A stretch of 64,000 nt of DNA from Larkinella sp051857545 (lineage in GTDB: Bacteria > Bacteroidota > Bacteroidia > Cytophagales > Spirosomataceae): contig NZ_JBPZHB010000005.1 of the NCBI RefSeq assembly GCF_051857545.1, positions 1 through 64,000 on the forward strand, written 5' to 3'. The translations under genes and the position numbers were made by a program. The notes beneath the pieces were generated by a model. It was given only the letters and a program-made list of their open reading frames with translations, ran no database searches and was not told the DNA's origin. Shown here one piece after another: positions 1-9,729 of this stretch. Each line of letters begins with the position of its first letter. Positions within the stretch are counted from its first letter, which is position 1.

Positions 1-99
1 GTGCCGGAGGTACGCAACTAAGCCTATATCGCGTACCTCCGGCACGCCTGGAGTGCTCAGAATACGCATTTGCTATTAACATCAGACCCCTCCGGGGTC
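1..99. repeat. Two short palindromes, REP-like
   Basis: A 15-bp arm (GTGCCGGAGGTACGC, 1-15) is repeated exactly in inverted form at 31-45 around a 15-nt loop. A second palindrome, GACCCC-TCC-GGGGTC, lies at 85-99. There is no T-run on either side, so they are not ordinary intrinsic terminators. GC-rich palindromes with the same words occur at 12018-12045 and 21991-22150, which suggests a dispersed intergenic repeat family. The left side may continue beyond the window. Confidence 0.7.
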
Positions 100-127
100 A
101 ATAATCTCATAGTTCAAGTTAACTTAG

Positions 128-1906
128 TTATTTCTTCATAAACTTCATAACCCGCTGCGGTTTATTTTTCGACTGCACCCGTAGCAGATACATACCCGTT
201 GGCAATTGCCGCACATCGATTAACCGCTTATTCTGCTGGATTTGAATCGGTAGAGTCAGGCTTGCTCCGTTAATGGTCGAAATGCTGATTTCGCTCTGTT
301 CATAACCGGATGGCAGGTTCAGTTGCACCTGATCGGTTGCCGGATTGGGTTGTAAAGTTGGTAAAATACCTTCCTCAACCCTTTTAACCTGCGCAAGCTG
401 CGAGGTCACACGAGCACCGTTAGGTTTTACCGGCTCAATCAGCCAGTCCTGATCGAGCTGATTATTGGCGGCATACGAGAACGCCCGCAAGATACTGTTT
501 TTCGACGTTATTCGTTTGGGCGGTTTGGTTGCCATCATGGAAGTAAATGTAGACCAGCCATCCCCGCTGGGTGAAGCTTGAATCTTCCAGGATTGATTTA
601 GGGCATCGAGTGGCTTGAAGAGGATCAATGGTGTGTCGTCAGCAGTTGAAGCACCATTTACATCAATATAGCGATTCGAAGGCACCGATTTTATCCGATA
701 ACTGCCATCGCCATTGAGCAGAAACTGCCAATAAGAATAGATGTTTAGAGGAGGCTCCATCTGATTTAAGCCGGTTCCATCGGCGGTCAGATACCGCAGA
801 TTTTGGCGGGACTTAATAGTATAGTATTTCCCTTCTTCTACTGGTGCATGAATGGCAAGATTAAAACTCCACCGAGTTTTTTCATCAAGTCTGACTTCAT
901 AGTTGAGCCTCACATTATTATACGCCCAGGTTTTCAATGCCAGCACATTATCGCCAATCGCGGGATTACCCGAAGAGAGAGAGGGGCCATTCTCGGTACT
1001 TCTTGTTTCTACTGGTCCTGTAGTAACATACTCTATAAGGCTACTTTCTTTTTTCCAAACATCCACGTAGGATTTGAGGTAAAGCAGCGTCGGTGGCGAT
1101 GTCATCTCAAACTGGACAGCCTCATTGGGAGACCCGGCTAACTGGCTATATTCCGGAGCCAGCTGGGTAGTAGTTTCAGTATAGTAGTCAAACCGGTATT
1201 GATCGTCCGTGATCAGGGCACCTGGATAGGGCACCTTGCTACTGTTAAACACATAGGTGAAAGTCGCCGGTGAAATTTGTTGAGCATTTAAATTCCCCGA
1301 TCGCGACAGGTAGATACGATTGGCGTTCAGATAAGCTTCAAAAAAAGGGTGGTAGGTATGCTGAATGGTGGACAAAGGTAAAATTCCATTCACTTTAAAC
1401 CGGGTCGAATACCAACTTAAATTCGGCGTTTTCGATACAGTTAGAAGCCATTGATTAACTGGCACCGTTTCCTTCCCTTCAATCGTCACCGATGAAATCC
1501 CCAGGTGGTCATAAAAAGGCTCGTTTTTTATTTGATCCAAGTCTACAGAAATTAGGTTATCGTAGGTTAATTGGGATGGATCTATCGAGGTAGGCAACGC
1601 TACTTCAGTGGTATTTACATACTTATCAAAATAAGAAAAATCCGGGGTAATGGGTTTGACAGTTAAAAAGCTCTGCGGATAATTCTTGTCCCGCAAGGCC
1701 TTTAGCGCAGCAATACCCTGATTATTGGACTGGATCAACCGATCATAACAAAGCTGCACGTCTTTGTTGTACGGTTTGGGCACATTTCTGAGAATAACTC
1801 CTAAATCGGTCTGGATTGCTTTCTGAACCAACGCGGCCAAATCGTATTCTTCTTGATAATAGTCACTCAGTAGATAACGGTTGGAGCGCTTCGGAAGAGC
1901 CTGGTA
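128..1906 (-). pseudogene. C-terminal half of a T9SS-secreted protein: ricin-like domain plus sorting domain, cut from its N-terminus by one stop
   Basis: This reading frame is the direct in-frame continuation of the trypsin-like gene upstream; only the TAA at 1907-1909 separates them. It has no ATG near its start (the first usable codon is TTG at 1840) and no signal peptide. It nevertheless ends in a typical T9SS type A sorting domain (PNPATDQVQLNLPSG to the end, ending KFMKK), which only works on a protein first exported through Sec. Around the middle, segments such as YYTIKSRQNLRYL and YRIKSVPSNRYIDVNG with QSW/QDW motifs look like a ricin-type beta-trefoil (CBM13-like). I infer that the two frames were one secreted protease of about 1140 residues and that this half is now untranslated or depends on read-through. 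A sequencing error at the stop is the main alternative. Confidence 0.72.
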
Positions 1907-3571
1907 TTAATAGTCTAGACCCCGGTAAAAGTCCACGTATTTACGGTCTGCATTTTTGTAATAATACAACAATTGCCCCATGAGCTGAGCCGCTCGATTT
2001 ACCCGGTCATGCAAGGTGTCGAGTTCGGCAGGAGCCTGCATGAAGTTGGTTTGATAAGCCAAATCCCTTTTACCACGGCCATTTCCCAATTCGTCCTCTG
2101 CAGCATAATACAACAGCGTTTGGGTGAAGGCTGACACTTCCGAACTGATGAGCTGAAAAGCGATCGGACCCAGGGATTTGATTATTTCTTTGATGGCGAA
2201 GTTGTAATCATTGGCCAGAGGCTTGGAATTAAAGTAAGCGAATTTACCAATACTGTTGATGGCATCGAGTAAAATTTGCCTGGTGTCCGGAAGATTAAAA
2301 TTGGGATAGGAATCCGTCAGCGTCATCTGTTCCAATTGCCGGGCCAAAACCTCACTCTGAAAGGCAACTTTTTCAATGTCTGATTTGATAATCTCGTCCG
2401 ATTTTTTAGCAAACACATCCTTGGTAAGCAATGTATCAAGTCGTAGACAAGTTTCGACTGTGGCAATGACTTCTGTAGGCTGAACAGGTGAATTGGACTT
2501 AATCCGGTTAGCAGAAGAACCAAGCTCCGTTCTGAGGGTCGTTAACATGGAATTCATCGCATTAGACGTATTCACAAGTGCTTTTCGGGCTTGTTCGGTG
2601 AGCGGAACAATAATCTTGCCCTTTTCCCATTCCTCTTTTTTAAGTTTACCCAGACAATTGTTGATTAATGAAGGAGTGATCTTATTTAATTTCTGAAAGA
2701 CCTGATCTACAGGGATTCTTACATCTCCATTATAAATACCGATGGCCGTTCCCAGCACTCCACTGTTGCCAACGGGTAAGACCAGTGGTGCCCCTGAAGC
2801 ACCCGGATATAATCCGGGGAATCTGTTTATTGCAAATTGTTGAGGATACTTCCAAGCTCCATTTTGATATTGCTCGGTCGACCGGGTCGAAATCTGCTGT
2901 GGCTTCGCATTAGCATGATGGATTACGTAGAGCGATTTGTAAGGATCAGCATTGAGTCGGGAGGTGGGAATTTCATCCAGGAATTGAACGGCATGCTGTA
3001 AAAATGGAATACCGATCATCCCCTCTTTCGGAACTTTAATGATGGCATAATCTTGCCAGTTGACTTCGCCTACCTTCGACGTCTTTTGGGAAACCGCTTC
3101 AGCTACAGTTACCGATAGCGGTCTGGAAGCACGTATTGTGTATTGAGTAGGATTCGTGCGGGCGCTGGCCTCACTGTTAAATGTTGTTCGAAAGTTAAAA
3201 TCAAGATCCGTTAGTTCATTGGTTAAGGACCAGGGGAGATCGGTATAATCCAAAACATGCGCTGAAGTCAGCAGACAATAATGGTTCAGACTTGGATCTG
3301 TTATGATAAAAAAAGCAGAACCATGTGTGGGTCGGTATCGATTCAGGATGTCATCGTGCCTTCTAATAGCGGCTACACTTGAACTAGTCCAGTTGTGCAT
3401 CGGTAAGGAAGGGCTGGCATCATTGATGTAAGGAACTTCGTTGCGCGCCAACGGAGTAGTATCTAAAACATATTGCCCCATGGAAGAGGTCGCGCTAATG
3501 AAAATGTAAAAAATAACCGTCAACAATAGCCGTCCAATACCGATCGGAAGCCGGTTGTAAATGAATTTCAT
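1907..3571 (-). CDS. Secreted trypsin-like serine protease, N-terminal half of a split T9SS protein
   Basis: I chose the ATG at 3571, which gives MKFIYNRLPIGIG followed by a hydrophobic signal segment ending near SSMGQ; the longer frame from 3718 adds 49 polar residues before it. A chymotrypsin-fold triad is visible (numbering from this ATG): His about 105 in TSAHVLD, Asp about 174 in WQDYAIIKV and Ser about 259 in YPGASGAPLV. The second half, about residues 290-554, is helical with no recognised domain. The frame stops at TAA 1907-1909, yet the same frame continues without another stop into a ricin-like and T9SS sorting region. As written, the product would reach the periplasm but lack its sorting signal. 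Base composition is more AT-rich than the genes from 3.8 kb onward, which hints at a separate origin. Confidence 0.8.
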   Translation of the reverse strand: MKFIYNRLPIGIGRLLLTVIFYIFISATSSMGQYVLDTTPLARNEVPYINDASPSLPMHNWTSSSVAAIRRHDDILNRYRPTHGSAFFIITDPSLNHYCLLTSAHVLDYTDLPWSLTNELTDLDFNFRTTFNSEASARTNPTQYTIRASRPLSVTVAEAVSQKTSKVGEVNWQDYAIIKVPKEGMIGIPFLQHAVQFLDEIPTSRLNADPYKSLYVIHHANAKPQQISTRSTEQYQNGAWKYPQQFAINRFPGLYPGASGAPLVLPVGNSGVLGTAIGIYNGDVRIPVDQVFQKLNKITPSLINNCLGKLKKEEWEKGKIIVPLTEQARKALVNTSNAMNSMLTTLRTELGSSANRIKSNSPVQPTEVIATVETCLRLDTLLTKDVFAKKSDEIIKSDIEKVAFQSEVLARQLEQMTLTDSYPNFNLPDTRQILLDAINSIGKFAYFNSKPLANDYNFAIKEIIKSLGPIAFQLISSEVSAFTQTLLYYAAEDELGNGRGKRDLAYQTNFMQAPAELDTLHDRVNRAAQLMGQLLYYYKNADRKYVDFYRGLDY

Positions 3572-3800
3572 GATGGTAGAAATAGAGATTTGTGCGATAT
3601 GATGAGAATGCTGTTTGGACGGTACCCGATTGGGAAAGTCACTTTTGACAGGTAGAATGTCTGCCGACTTTTTCTTTTCTAAATTCTGCCGTGGATTAGC
3701 CGTTCTAACGTTCGGCAAATAGCACTCAAGTAAAAGTTGACTAAAACCGGTATCTGCGCTCTCAACCGGTCTTTGGTCTCAAACAGCAAACCCGTCCCTG

Positions 3801-4169
3801 ATGCCACAGCAATACGCCCCAAACATCGAAAAACTAATCTGGAATGAGACTTTCCGGAAGTGGGTGTTGCAACCCACGCCGGAGAGCGATGCGTTCTGGT
3901 ACATCTGGCAGGTCTCCAACCCCGACCGGGTTTCGGATCTGAAGCTGGCCCATACGGTGGTTGCGGCTTTGCAGGTCAACGATGCTTATTTGGCCGAATC
4001 TGAACTTCAGCAACTGATTTCGGAGACCATGACGCTCGCCAAAAAGACATCATCAACCTCCTTGCCGAACCCGATTTTCCGCTGGTTTCGGTGGCAGCCG
4101 CCGGGGTGGGCTGCTCTCGCACGGTTTTTCGTCCGTAAAGGACATTGGAGAAAAAAACGGCAGGTTTAG
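3801..4169 (+). pseudogene. Truncated FecR-like anti-sigma factor (N-terminus only)
   Basis: The first 80 residues match the cytoplasmic N-terminal region of Bacteroidota FecR anti-sigma factors: NETFRKWVLQPTPESDAFWYIW, shown here by the key positions F-RWVL-P--ESDAFW, then a helical stretch to about residue 88. Intact FecR proteins continue with a membrane helix and a large periplasmic FecR domain, about 320-400 residues in all. Here the frame ends after 122 residues with a basic tail. In another frame the DNA around 4090-4130 would read VAAAGVGCS, which looks like the start of the missing helix, so a frameshift plus deletion is likely. No ECF sigma factor lies beside it. The stop overlaps the end of the convergent gene by 4 bp. 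Confidence 0.6.
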
Positions 4170-4594
4170 TCCTCCGGGTTGAGCGCCAGTTTTCCATCCG
4201 AGCCGAGGTAAATCCGGTAGCGCGATCCCCGGCGGACGGTGTATTTATTGCTCCGAACCGGGTCGGTTTTCAGCCGGACAAAAAGCTGGGTGCTGTTGGT
4301 GGGGTAAATGCTCACGTTGTTGGCCCTGATCGTAAAAGCCGTCCACTGCTTCATGTCCCGGCTGATTTCGAGCATCGCCGGTTTACCGTAATCATTCACC
4401 AGAATAATGCTTTTCTGGCTGTAGCTGATCGTCACTTTGCGGCTCGAATCGGGCACGGGGGCGTCGATAAAAAACACCTTGATGTAGCTCACTTCCAGCG
4501 TATCGCCCCTGGCCCGGCTGGAATCCGCCCAAACGCGGCTTCCCACCACCGGAAGGCTGCACCCCAAAAAGCCGATGAGCAAAAGCAGCTTCAT
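4166..4594 (-). CDS. Small secreted or lipid-anchored protein of unknown function
   Basis: 142 residues. The N-terminus MKLLLLIGFLGC is a short signal sequence and the Cys at 12 could be a lipobox cysteine (FLGC). The rest is mostly beta-strand-like, with segments such as VTISYSQKSIILVND and TQLFVRLKTDP, ending in YRIYLGSDGKLAL. I do not recognise a family. Its ATG overlaps the stop of the caspase-like gene by 4 bp (ATGA), so the two are translationally coupled and it is probably a partner of that protein. Location in the periplasm or outer membrane is inferred only from the signal. Confidence 0.75.
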   Translation of the reverse strand: MKLLLLIGFLGCSLPVVGSRVWADSSRARGDTLEVSYIKVFFIDAPVPDSSRKVTISYSQKSIILVNDYGKPAMLEISRDMKQWTAFTIRANNVSIYPTNSTQLFVRLKTDPVRSNKYTVRRGSRYRIYLGSDGKLALNPED

Positions 4595-5892
4595 TCCGAT
4601 TTGACGGCTAACCGCAGTTTGCGTTTGAACATAAAATCCCCCGCTCCCGGCGTCGAGCCTTTGATGTGTCCATAAGTCGGTTTTTGCCGGATCTGGGTTC
4701 GGTTGTGAACCTCATTTTTCAGGCTGTCGAACAATTCCTCCGATGGCAGATACTCCTCCCCGTTCGTGGCCAGCCGTTTGATGAAATAATCCAGAAAGAC
4801 ACTGTTGTCGGGCACTTCTTCTAACGAGCTGCAACTCATGGCTTTGCGGCTTTTCTGGGTGTACTTTTCCTCCCAGGTCTGCAGTTTCTGGTTGGTCATC
4901 ACCTGATACGACACCACCGTGGCTCCGTAACACGCGTCGACCACCAGCAACAGGTGCTGCGTGCGCATTTCGTTCAGAATTGACACCAGCGCGGCATTCG
5001 ACAAATAGCTATCCAAATCTTCTTGTTGCGTATCCTGCAACGCCCAGAAACCGGTATTTTCGTCGGTACTGACACTGTGTCCCGCAAAGAAAATCAGCAG
5101 GTTATCATCGCTCAACAGCCGGTAAGATAGCGCCGTTAGCGTGTCTTTCACCATTTTTTTGGTGGCATTGGGCAGGTTGGTGATCGACGCAAACTCGTAT
5201 TTCTGCCGCAACACACTGTCCAGCCGGGCGATGTCGCTGCGGGGGCGGTTGAGTTTGATCCGGGCATCGCTGTAATCGTTGACACCAATCAAAACTGCGT
5301 GGTAGCGGGCGGTTGCCATGGTTGGCCGTTTCACTTTGGCGGGTAGCGGATATTCGTTATTCCGTTCGGATTTTCGAATAATCGAAAGTTCCAGGTCATA
5401 CTCCGCCAGCGCCATATTCGGGTTTGAAATGTAAACGAAAATGAATTTCAGACCCGCGTTATCCAGCGACAGTTTGTTGCCGGTGTTGTCGGTAAACGCA
5501 ACGGTTGGGGTGATCGGCACTTTCAACGTTAACTCCTTGAGGGTGTCGACATTAGCAGATAAAACGGAGTAGGCCGTCGTCTTCGATCCGCTGGTGGCCC
5601 GCTCGTCGATGGTGCAATTTCCGTAACAATTTCGGATGGAAATAATCAGGTTGCGGTTGGATTTGATGGGGGTCACTTTCACCTGCAGCGTGTCGCCGAT
5701 CCGTAGTTTGACGTTATCGACATCAATGGGATAAAACCGGTTGAAATGCCGCCCGGAACCCGTCACACTAAACGCCATCGCCGGAATCGAATCTTTCCTG
5801 AACTGAACGAGCGGCTCCACCACCGACTGCCCGCGCGTTGGCAAACATGCCACCCAAAGGCAAATCAAAACCAGGCCAACGAAGGGTTTCAT
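4591..5892 (-). CDS. Secreted caspase-family (C14, metacaspase-like) protein
   Basis: 433 residues with a signal peptide (MKPFVGLVLICLWVACLPTRGQS). Residues about 25-190 form a beta-rich N-terminal region with two close Cys (about 89 and 93). From about 195 a caspase fold begins (ARYHAVLIGVNDYSDARI). The catalytic dyad is visible: His272 in IFFAGHSV and Cys321 in LLVVDACYGA. Caspase-family peptidases cleave after basic or acidic residues, but this one's specificity cannot be read from sequence. It lies 144 bp downstream of the STAND NTPase gene on the same strand and is coupled to the small secreted gene after it. The signal peptide is notable because the CHAT and STAND products upstream have none, so this protease would act outside the cytoplasm. 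Confidence 0.88.
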   Translation of the reverse strand: MKPFVGLVLICLWVACLPTRGQSVVEPLVQFRKDSIPAMAFSVTGSGRHFNRFYPIDVDNVKLRIGDTLQVKVTPIKSNRNLIISIRNCYGNCTIDERATSGSKTTAYSVLSANVDTLKELTLKVPITPTVAFTDNTGNKLSLDNAGLKFIFVYISNPNMALAEYDLELSIIRKSERNNEYPLPAKVKRPTMATARYHAVLIGVNDYSDARIKLNRPRSDIARLDSVLRQKYEFASITNLPNATKKMVKDTLTALSYRLLSDDNLLIFFAGHSVSTDENTGFWALQDTQQEDLDSYLSNAALVSILNEMRTQHLLLVVDACYGATVVSYQVMTNQKLQTWEEKYTQKSRKAMSCSSLEEVPDNSVFLDYFIKRLATNGEEYLPSEELFDSLKNEVHNRTQIRQKPTYGHIKGSTPGAGDFMFKRKLRLAVKSE

Positions 5893-6036
5893 AGGAATAG
5901 ACAGATTTTCTGCGAATTAAGGTACGGAATCAGGCATTCGGATACAATGACTTTTGTGTAATTGGGCAATTTAGACCCGATCAAAGCGAAAGACGTTTAC
6001 CCGGATTGCTCCCGAGAGATAGCAAGCTCACCGGTT

Positions 6037-9000
6037 TTACTCCCGGAATGATTGCCAGATGGCCTCCCAAAACGAGGTTTGCAGCCGGTATTGTTTTTTC
6101 GCACCGGCCAAAATCGTCTGCCGTTCCGCTTTCGGAATATGCTGGTCAAGCCATGCGGTGATAAAATTCGGGCCGGGCCAAACCAAAACCCGATGCCCCT
6201 GAATGGCGGAATAAAGAACCCCACTTTTTGAAAAACTGAACTGGTCCACGGTGCCTCGCCAGTCGAGTAGCCGCTGCCCGTCTGTACCCCACCAGAACGA
6301 TTTGCCGTCGCCCTGAAACGTGGCGATGAGGGCCCCGTCCGGTGAAAATCCGGCGTTTTCCACTTCCTTGCTGTGCGTCAGCAAACTGAACGATTTCGCT
6401 TTTACATTCCACAAAAAGGCCTGATTTTCACCCGCCTGTGTAATCAGCGCCAGTTGACCGGAGGGCGACAGGGCAAAAGACCGGATTTCATACCCGGCGG
6501 TAAACCGCCCGGATTGCAGCGATTGTGACAGAAAGGACTGCCCCTGCTGATTCCAGCCCGACAGGGTGTCATTGTTGCCTTTGGTCAGGGCATAAACCGA
6601 CGTTCCATCCGGTGAAATCGTGGCCTGCAGGTGGTTACCCGGCAACGCCATCAGCCGCCGGTCTTTGCGACTCCAGACGTGCATCTTGCCGCCCGTCGAC
6701 CGCAGCGACCGGATCACCGCTTCCTGTCCATTTTCCGACAAATAAATGAGTTGCCCGATTAGATTCATCGGCAGGCTGTCGATTCGCTCGCCCTCGAAAT
6801 TCCATAGATAGCCCTTCCCGGTTTTCGTGCGCGTCAGAAACGTAGTCCGGTCGGCCGAAGCCGTGACGAACTCACCAGTCAATGGCTTCATCCGCCTTTG
6901 GGTGCGGTTCCAGACCACGGCATTCGTGTCCGGAATGTCGAGCAACAGGTGCCGGGCGTCGACGGACGCCAAAACACTTACGGTTCCGGATGGGGCCAGC
7001 ACCGAATCGATCGGCTGACCAGCCCGGTTCCAGAAAACCACCTGATCCGCAAAGGTTAGGGTTACCAGCGTCTGATCATCGGCCGAAACCGAAACGTCCA
7101 GAACGATCTCCTCGTGGGGCAATTCCAGCAACCGGTCATCCTGCCAATTCCAGAGAAACGCTTTACCGTCTTCCGTTCGGGTCAGAATCGATTTTCCATC
7201 GGGCGCAAAGGCCACCGTCGAAACGGCCGCTGAATGCGATAAAACGCCTTTAGATTGCTTCTCCCGATCCCACAGTTCGACCTCGGTCCCGGCAACAGTC
7301 AGCATCATCCGGCCATCCGGGGAGATTTCGATCGACTGCAATAGTTGGTCCACTTTCAACTTATCCACCAGTTTTCCTTCCGAATTCCACCAGTAAATGG
7401 CCTGACCGACACCCGCGGCCAGGGTATGACCGTCGCGCGAAAGTTTGAGATTGGGAAATTGAAAATCCCCGCCGGGTTGCTGCAGAGGGCGAATCTGTCG
7501 GGTTTTCCGGTCCCAGCGAAACACCCGGCCATCCTCGGTTCCGACGAGCAACAAGCGTCCGTCTTCAATCGTTTCGGCCCAAAAAATCCCATTCGGTAAC
7601 CGAATCGAATCCAGCAGTCGTTTTCCCAGCGGGTCCCACAGCAGAATCTGGTTGCTCAGTTCCTTGTTTTCCTGCGCAACTTTCGGTTTCGGAAAACCCA
7701 GGATCATCGAACCATCCGGCGAATAAGCCGCCAGGGCCATCGGCGGAAGGGCCGTCAGCACCTCGGCCTTGCTGCCATTCTGCCTCCAGAGCGTCACCGT
7801 CCCTTCGCCGTTAACGGTCAAAATCGTCTGGCCATCCTTCGAAAATTCAGCAAAAAATACCGTGGAGTCCGCGCCGATCGGTTTGAGCGTTTTATCCCCG
7901 AAGTCGGCCAGAAAGACGTTCCCCGGCTCGGTCAGGGCCAGCACACGCCGGTTATCGGGAGCCAGTTCGACCGACAAATAAACACCGGGAATTTCTAACG
8001 CATCGACTTTCAGATCCTTCTGGCTCCGGTCCCAGCGGTGAACGAGGTTGCTCTCGGTGGTGGTCAGCACATACCGGCCATCCTCCGAAAAATCAGCATC
8101 CCGGATCGGCATGGCCTCCAGTTCCAGTTTCGACGCATACAGCCGGTGGTTGTAGAAATGGTTGTAGAGGGCTTTCCGGTTCAATTCGTTCGGATCCTGC
8201 TCATACGCGCCAGCCACTGTTACCAAAGCCTGCACGGGGTCCATCCCTTCGGCCTGCAAGACGATGCGGGTGCGGTTGGTTTTGTCCCACTGATTGACCG
8301 CAAACCAGACCGACGCCAGCGCCACCGCCAGAAACACCGACACAACAGCTACGGTACGTTTCAGCCGGGCATTTTTACGTTGCTGCTCTTCCAGTTCCCG
8401 GCGCTGTAGCCGCTTCTGAAAGGCCCGGCTGGCTTCGATATACGCCCATTTGGCATCACTTTCGGGCTTCTCCAGGCTGCGATCCAGTTCGTCGTGTACG
8501 GCTTTTTCGTAGAGCCGGATTTCAGAGAGCCGGCGCGAAGAAAGCAGCAAATCCTCCGCCTGGTTTTTCTCCATGTATTCCCGAAAGGCGTCTTTCAGCC
8601 GCCGGATGATGTCGTTGATTTGCCGCTGTTCGGCCGAACGCCCCTTGTCGATCACCTTGGCCAGACTGTCGTGGGCCAGTTCGTAGGTCCCTTCGTCCGG
8701 GCGAACCAGTCGCGTGCGTTCCAGTTCGGACAAAATTCGGAGGAGCAGCGGAACTGGCAGGCGCGTGGCTTCTTCGAGCGATGCCAGACGGTGTTCCCGG
8801 CGGGTGCCTTCGTAGGTCACAAAGGTTTCCAGCACCAGACTCACGGCGGGTTGTTCGTCCGGGGCCAGCAAATCGGTGACAGATTTCTTCTGTTCGGCCA
8901 GAAACAGCTCCAGCACATCGTCGATCCGGCCCACTTCTTCCACCAGAGCCGGGGTAATCCAGACCGGCGGTTCGGGTTCCTTTGCGTTTTCCATCCGCCA

Positions 9001-9726
9001 TAGCCGATCCAGATACACCTGTAGATAAGGGAGTTGGAACGAATTGGCCGAACTGCGGTTGTTTTCCAGAATCAGTTTAACCGTTCGGGGTTCTTCCACC
9101 AGCCGAACCGCGTCAATCTGGCTGAACGTGCCGACAATTACTTCTTCCAGATTCCGTTCGCTCATCGGCTCCACCCGCATCCGAAAGTCGAACAAACCGG
9201 GCAGTTGGTCTTCGTACGTATACAGAAACGCCAAAAAATCTTCGCGCGTGACCAGAATCACTTTGCAGGCAATCGATGAATGTTCGATCGCTTTCAAAAA
9301 ACCGGCAAACCACTGCTGTTCTTCCGCCGTGCCGCTGATGAAGAGTTCTTCGAGCTGGTCGAAAACCAGAAAAATCGGACGCAACGCATAGCGAATACAT
9401 TCCGCCACGAGGGCCACCGGATCGGTCAGGGCGGTTTCTTCCAGCATACCGCTCAGGATTGTCACCAGCGTTTGCCGCAAATCGCCCCGACGCCGGATGG
9501 ACACCAGAAAGTAATCAGTAGCCGGAATCGCTTTCGCCAGGCCACACTGCACCAGGCTGGTTTTTCCGGTGCCCGAAGGCCCGTAGACCAGCACCAGCCG
9601 GGACCGGAAGAGAAGTTCGACGAGCCTTTTCTGCTCCGCATGCCGGCCAAAAAACCGGGATTGATCGGCGGCTGTGTAGGCGTCAAGAAATTTAAACGGA
9701 CTGCTTACGGACGGGTGGGCGGGCAT
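6037..9726 (-). CDS. STAND NTPase (nSTAND1 type) with membrane helix and WD40 propellers
   Basis: 1229 residues. Residues 10-360 are a STAND-type AAA-like NTPase: FFGRHAEQ entry, Walker A GPSGTGKTS at 49-57, Walker B IFLVFDQLEEL around D123, and a winged-helix-like part ending in YELAHDSLAKVID. A basic coiled-coil (about 370-455) leads to one membrane helix at 456-476. Residues 500-1190 hold many WD40-like blades (FSEDGRYVLT, FSKDGQTILT, FAPDGKSILTRTEDG, each followed by LW-R), enough for two propellers. STAND proteins are ATP-driven switches; WD40 regions usually sense a ligand. The gene starts 4 bp after the CHAT protease stop, so the two are made together, and the CHAT protein is the likely effector. 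The membrane helix would place the sensor blades on the other side of the membrane from the NTPase. Confidence 0.9.
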   Translation of the reverse strand: MPAHPSVSSPFKFLDAYTAADQSRFFGRHAEQKRLVELLFRSRLVLVYGPSGTGKTSLVQCGLAKAIPATDYFLVSIRRRGDLRQTLVTILSGMLEETALTDPVALVAECIRYALRPIFLVFDQLEELFISGTAEEQQWFAGFLKAIEHSSIACKVILVTREDFLAFLYTYEDQLPGLFDFRMRVEPMSERNLEEVIVGTFSQIDAVRLVEEPRTVKLILENNRSSANSFQLPYLQVYLDRLWRMENAKEPEPPVWITPALVEEVGRIDDVLELFLAEQKKSVTDLLAPDEQPAVSLVLETFVTYEGTRREHRLASLEEATRLPVPLLLRILSELERTRLVRPDEGTYELAHDSLAKVIDKGRSAEQRQINDIIRRLKDAFREYMEKNQAEDLLLSSRRLSEIRLYEKAVHDELDRSLEKPESDAKWAYIEASRAFQKRLQRRELEEQQRKNARLKRTVAVVSVFLAVALASVWFAVNQWDKTNRTRIVLQAEGMDPVQALVTVAGAYEQDPNELNRKALYNHFYNHRLYASKLELEAMPIRDADFSEDGRYVLTTTESNLVHRWDRSQKDLKVDALEIPGVYLSVELAPDNRRVLALTEPGNVFLADFGDKTLKPIGADSTVFFAEFSKDGQTILTVNGEGTVTLWRQNGSKAEVLTALPPMALAAYSPDGSMILGFPKPKVAQENKELSNQILLWDPLGKRLLDSIRLPNGIFWAETIEDGRLLLVGTEDGRVFRWDRKTRQIRPLQQPGGDFQFPNLKLSRDGHTLAAGVGQAIYWWNSEGKLVDKLKVDQLLQSIEISPDGRMMLTVAGTEVELWDREKQSKGVLSHSAAVSTVAFAPDGKSILTRTEDGKAFLWNWQDDRLLELPHEEIVLDVSVSADDQTLVTLTFADQVVFWNRAGQPIDSVLAPSGTVSVLASVDARHLLLDIPDTNAVVWNRTQRRMKPLTGEFVTASADRTTFLTRTKTGKGYLWNFEGERIDSLPMNLIGQLIYLSENGQEAVIRSLRSTGGKMHVWSRKDRRLMALPGNHLQATISPDGTSVYALTKGNNDTLSGWNQQGQSFLSQSLQSGRFTAGYEIRSFALSPSGQLALITQAGENQAFLWNVKAKSFSLLTHSKEVENAGFSPDGALIATFQGDGKSFWWGTDGQRLLDWRGTVDQFSFSKSGVLYSAIQGHRVLVWPGPNFITAWLDQHIPKAERQTILAGAKKQYRLQTSFWEAIWQSFRE

Positions 9727-9729
9727 GGT

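Noticed and set aside
4145..4675. 176-residue plus-strand frame opposite the small secreted gene
   Set aside because: It covers the junction of two minus-strand genes that have signal peptides and a 4-bp coupling, and has no features of its own.
6882..7253. Long antisense frame inside the STAND gene, and similar ones at 8494-9003 and 9280-9774
   Set aside because: They are opposite to a strongly supported gene, of biased composition and without motifs.
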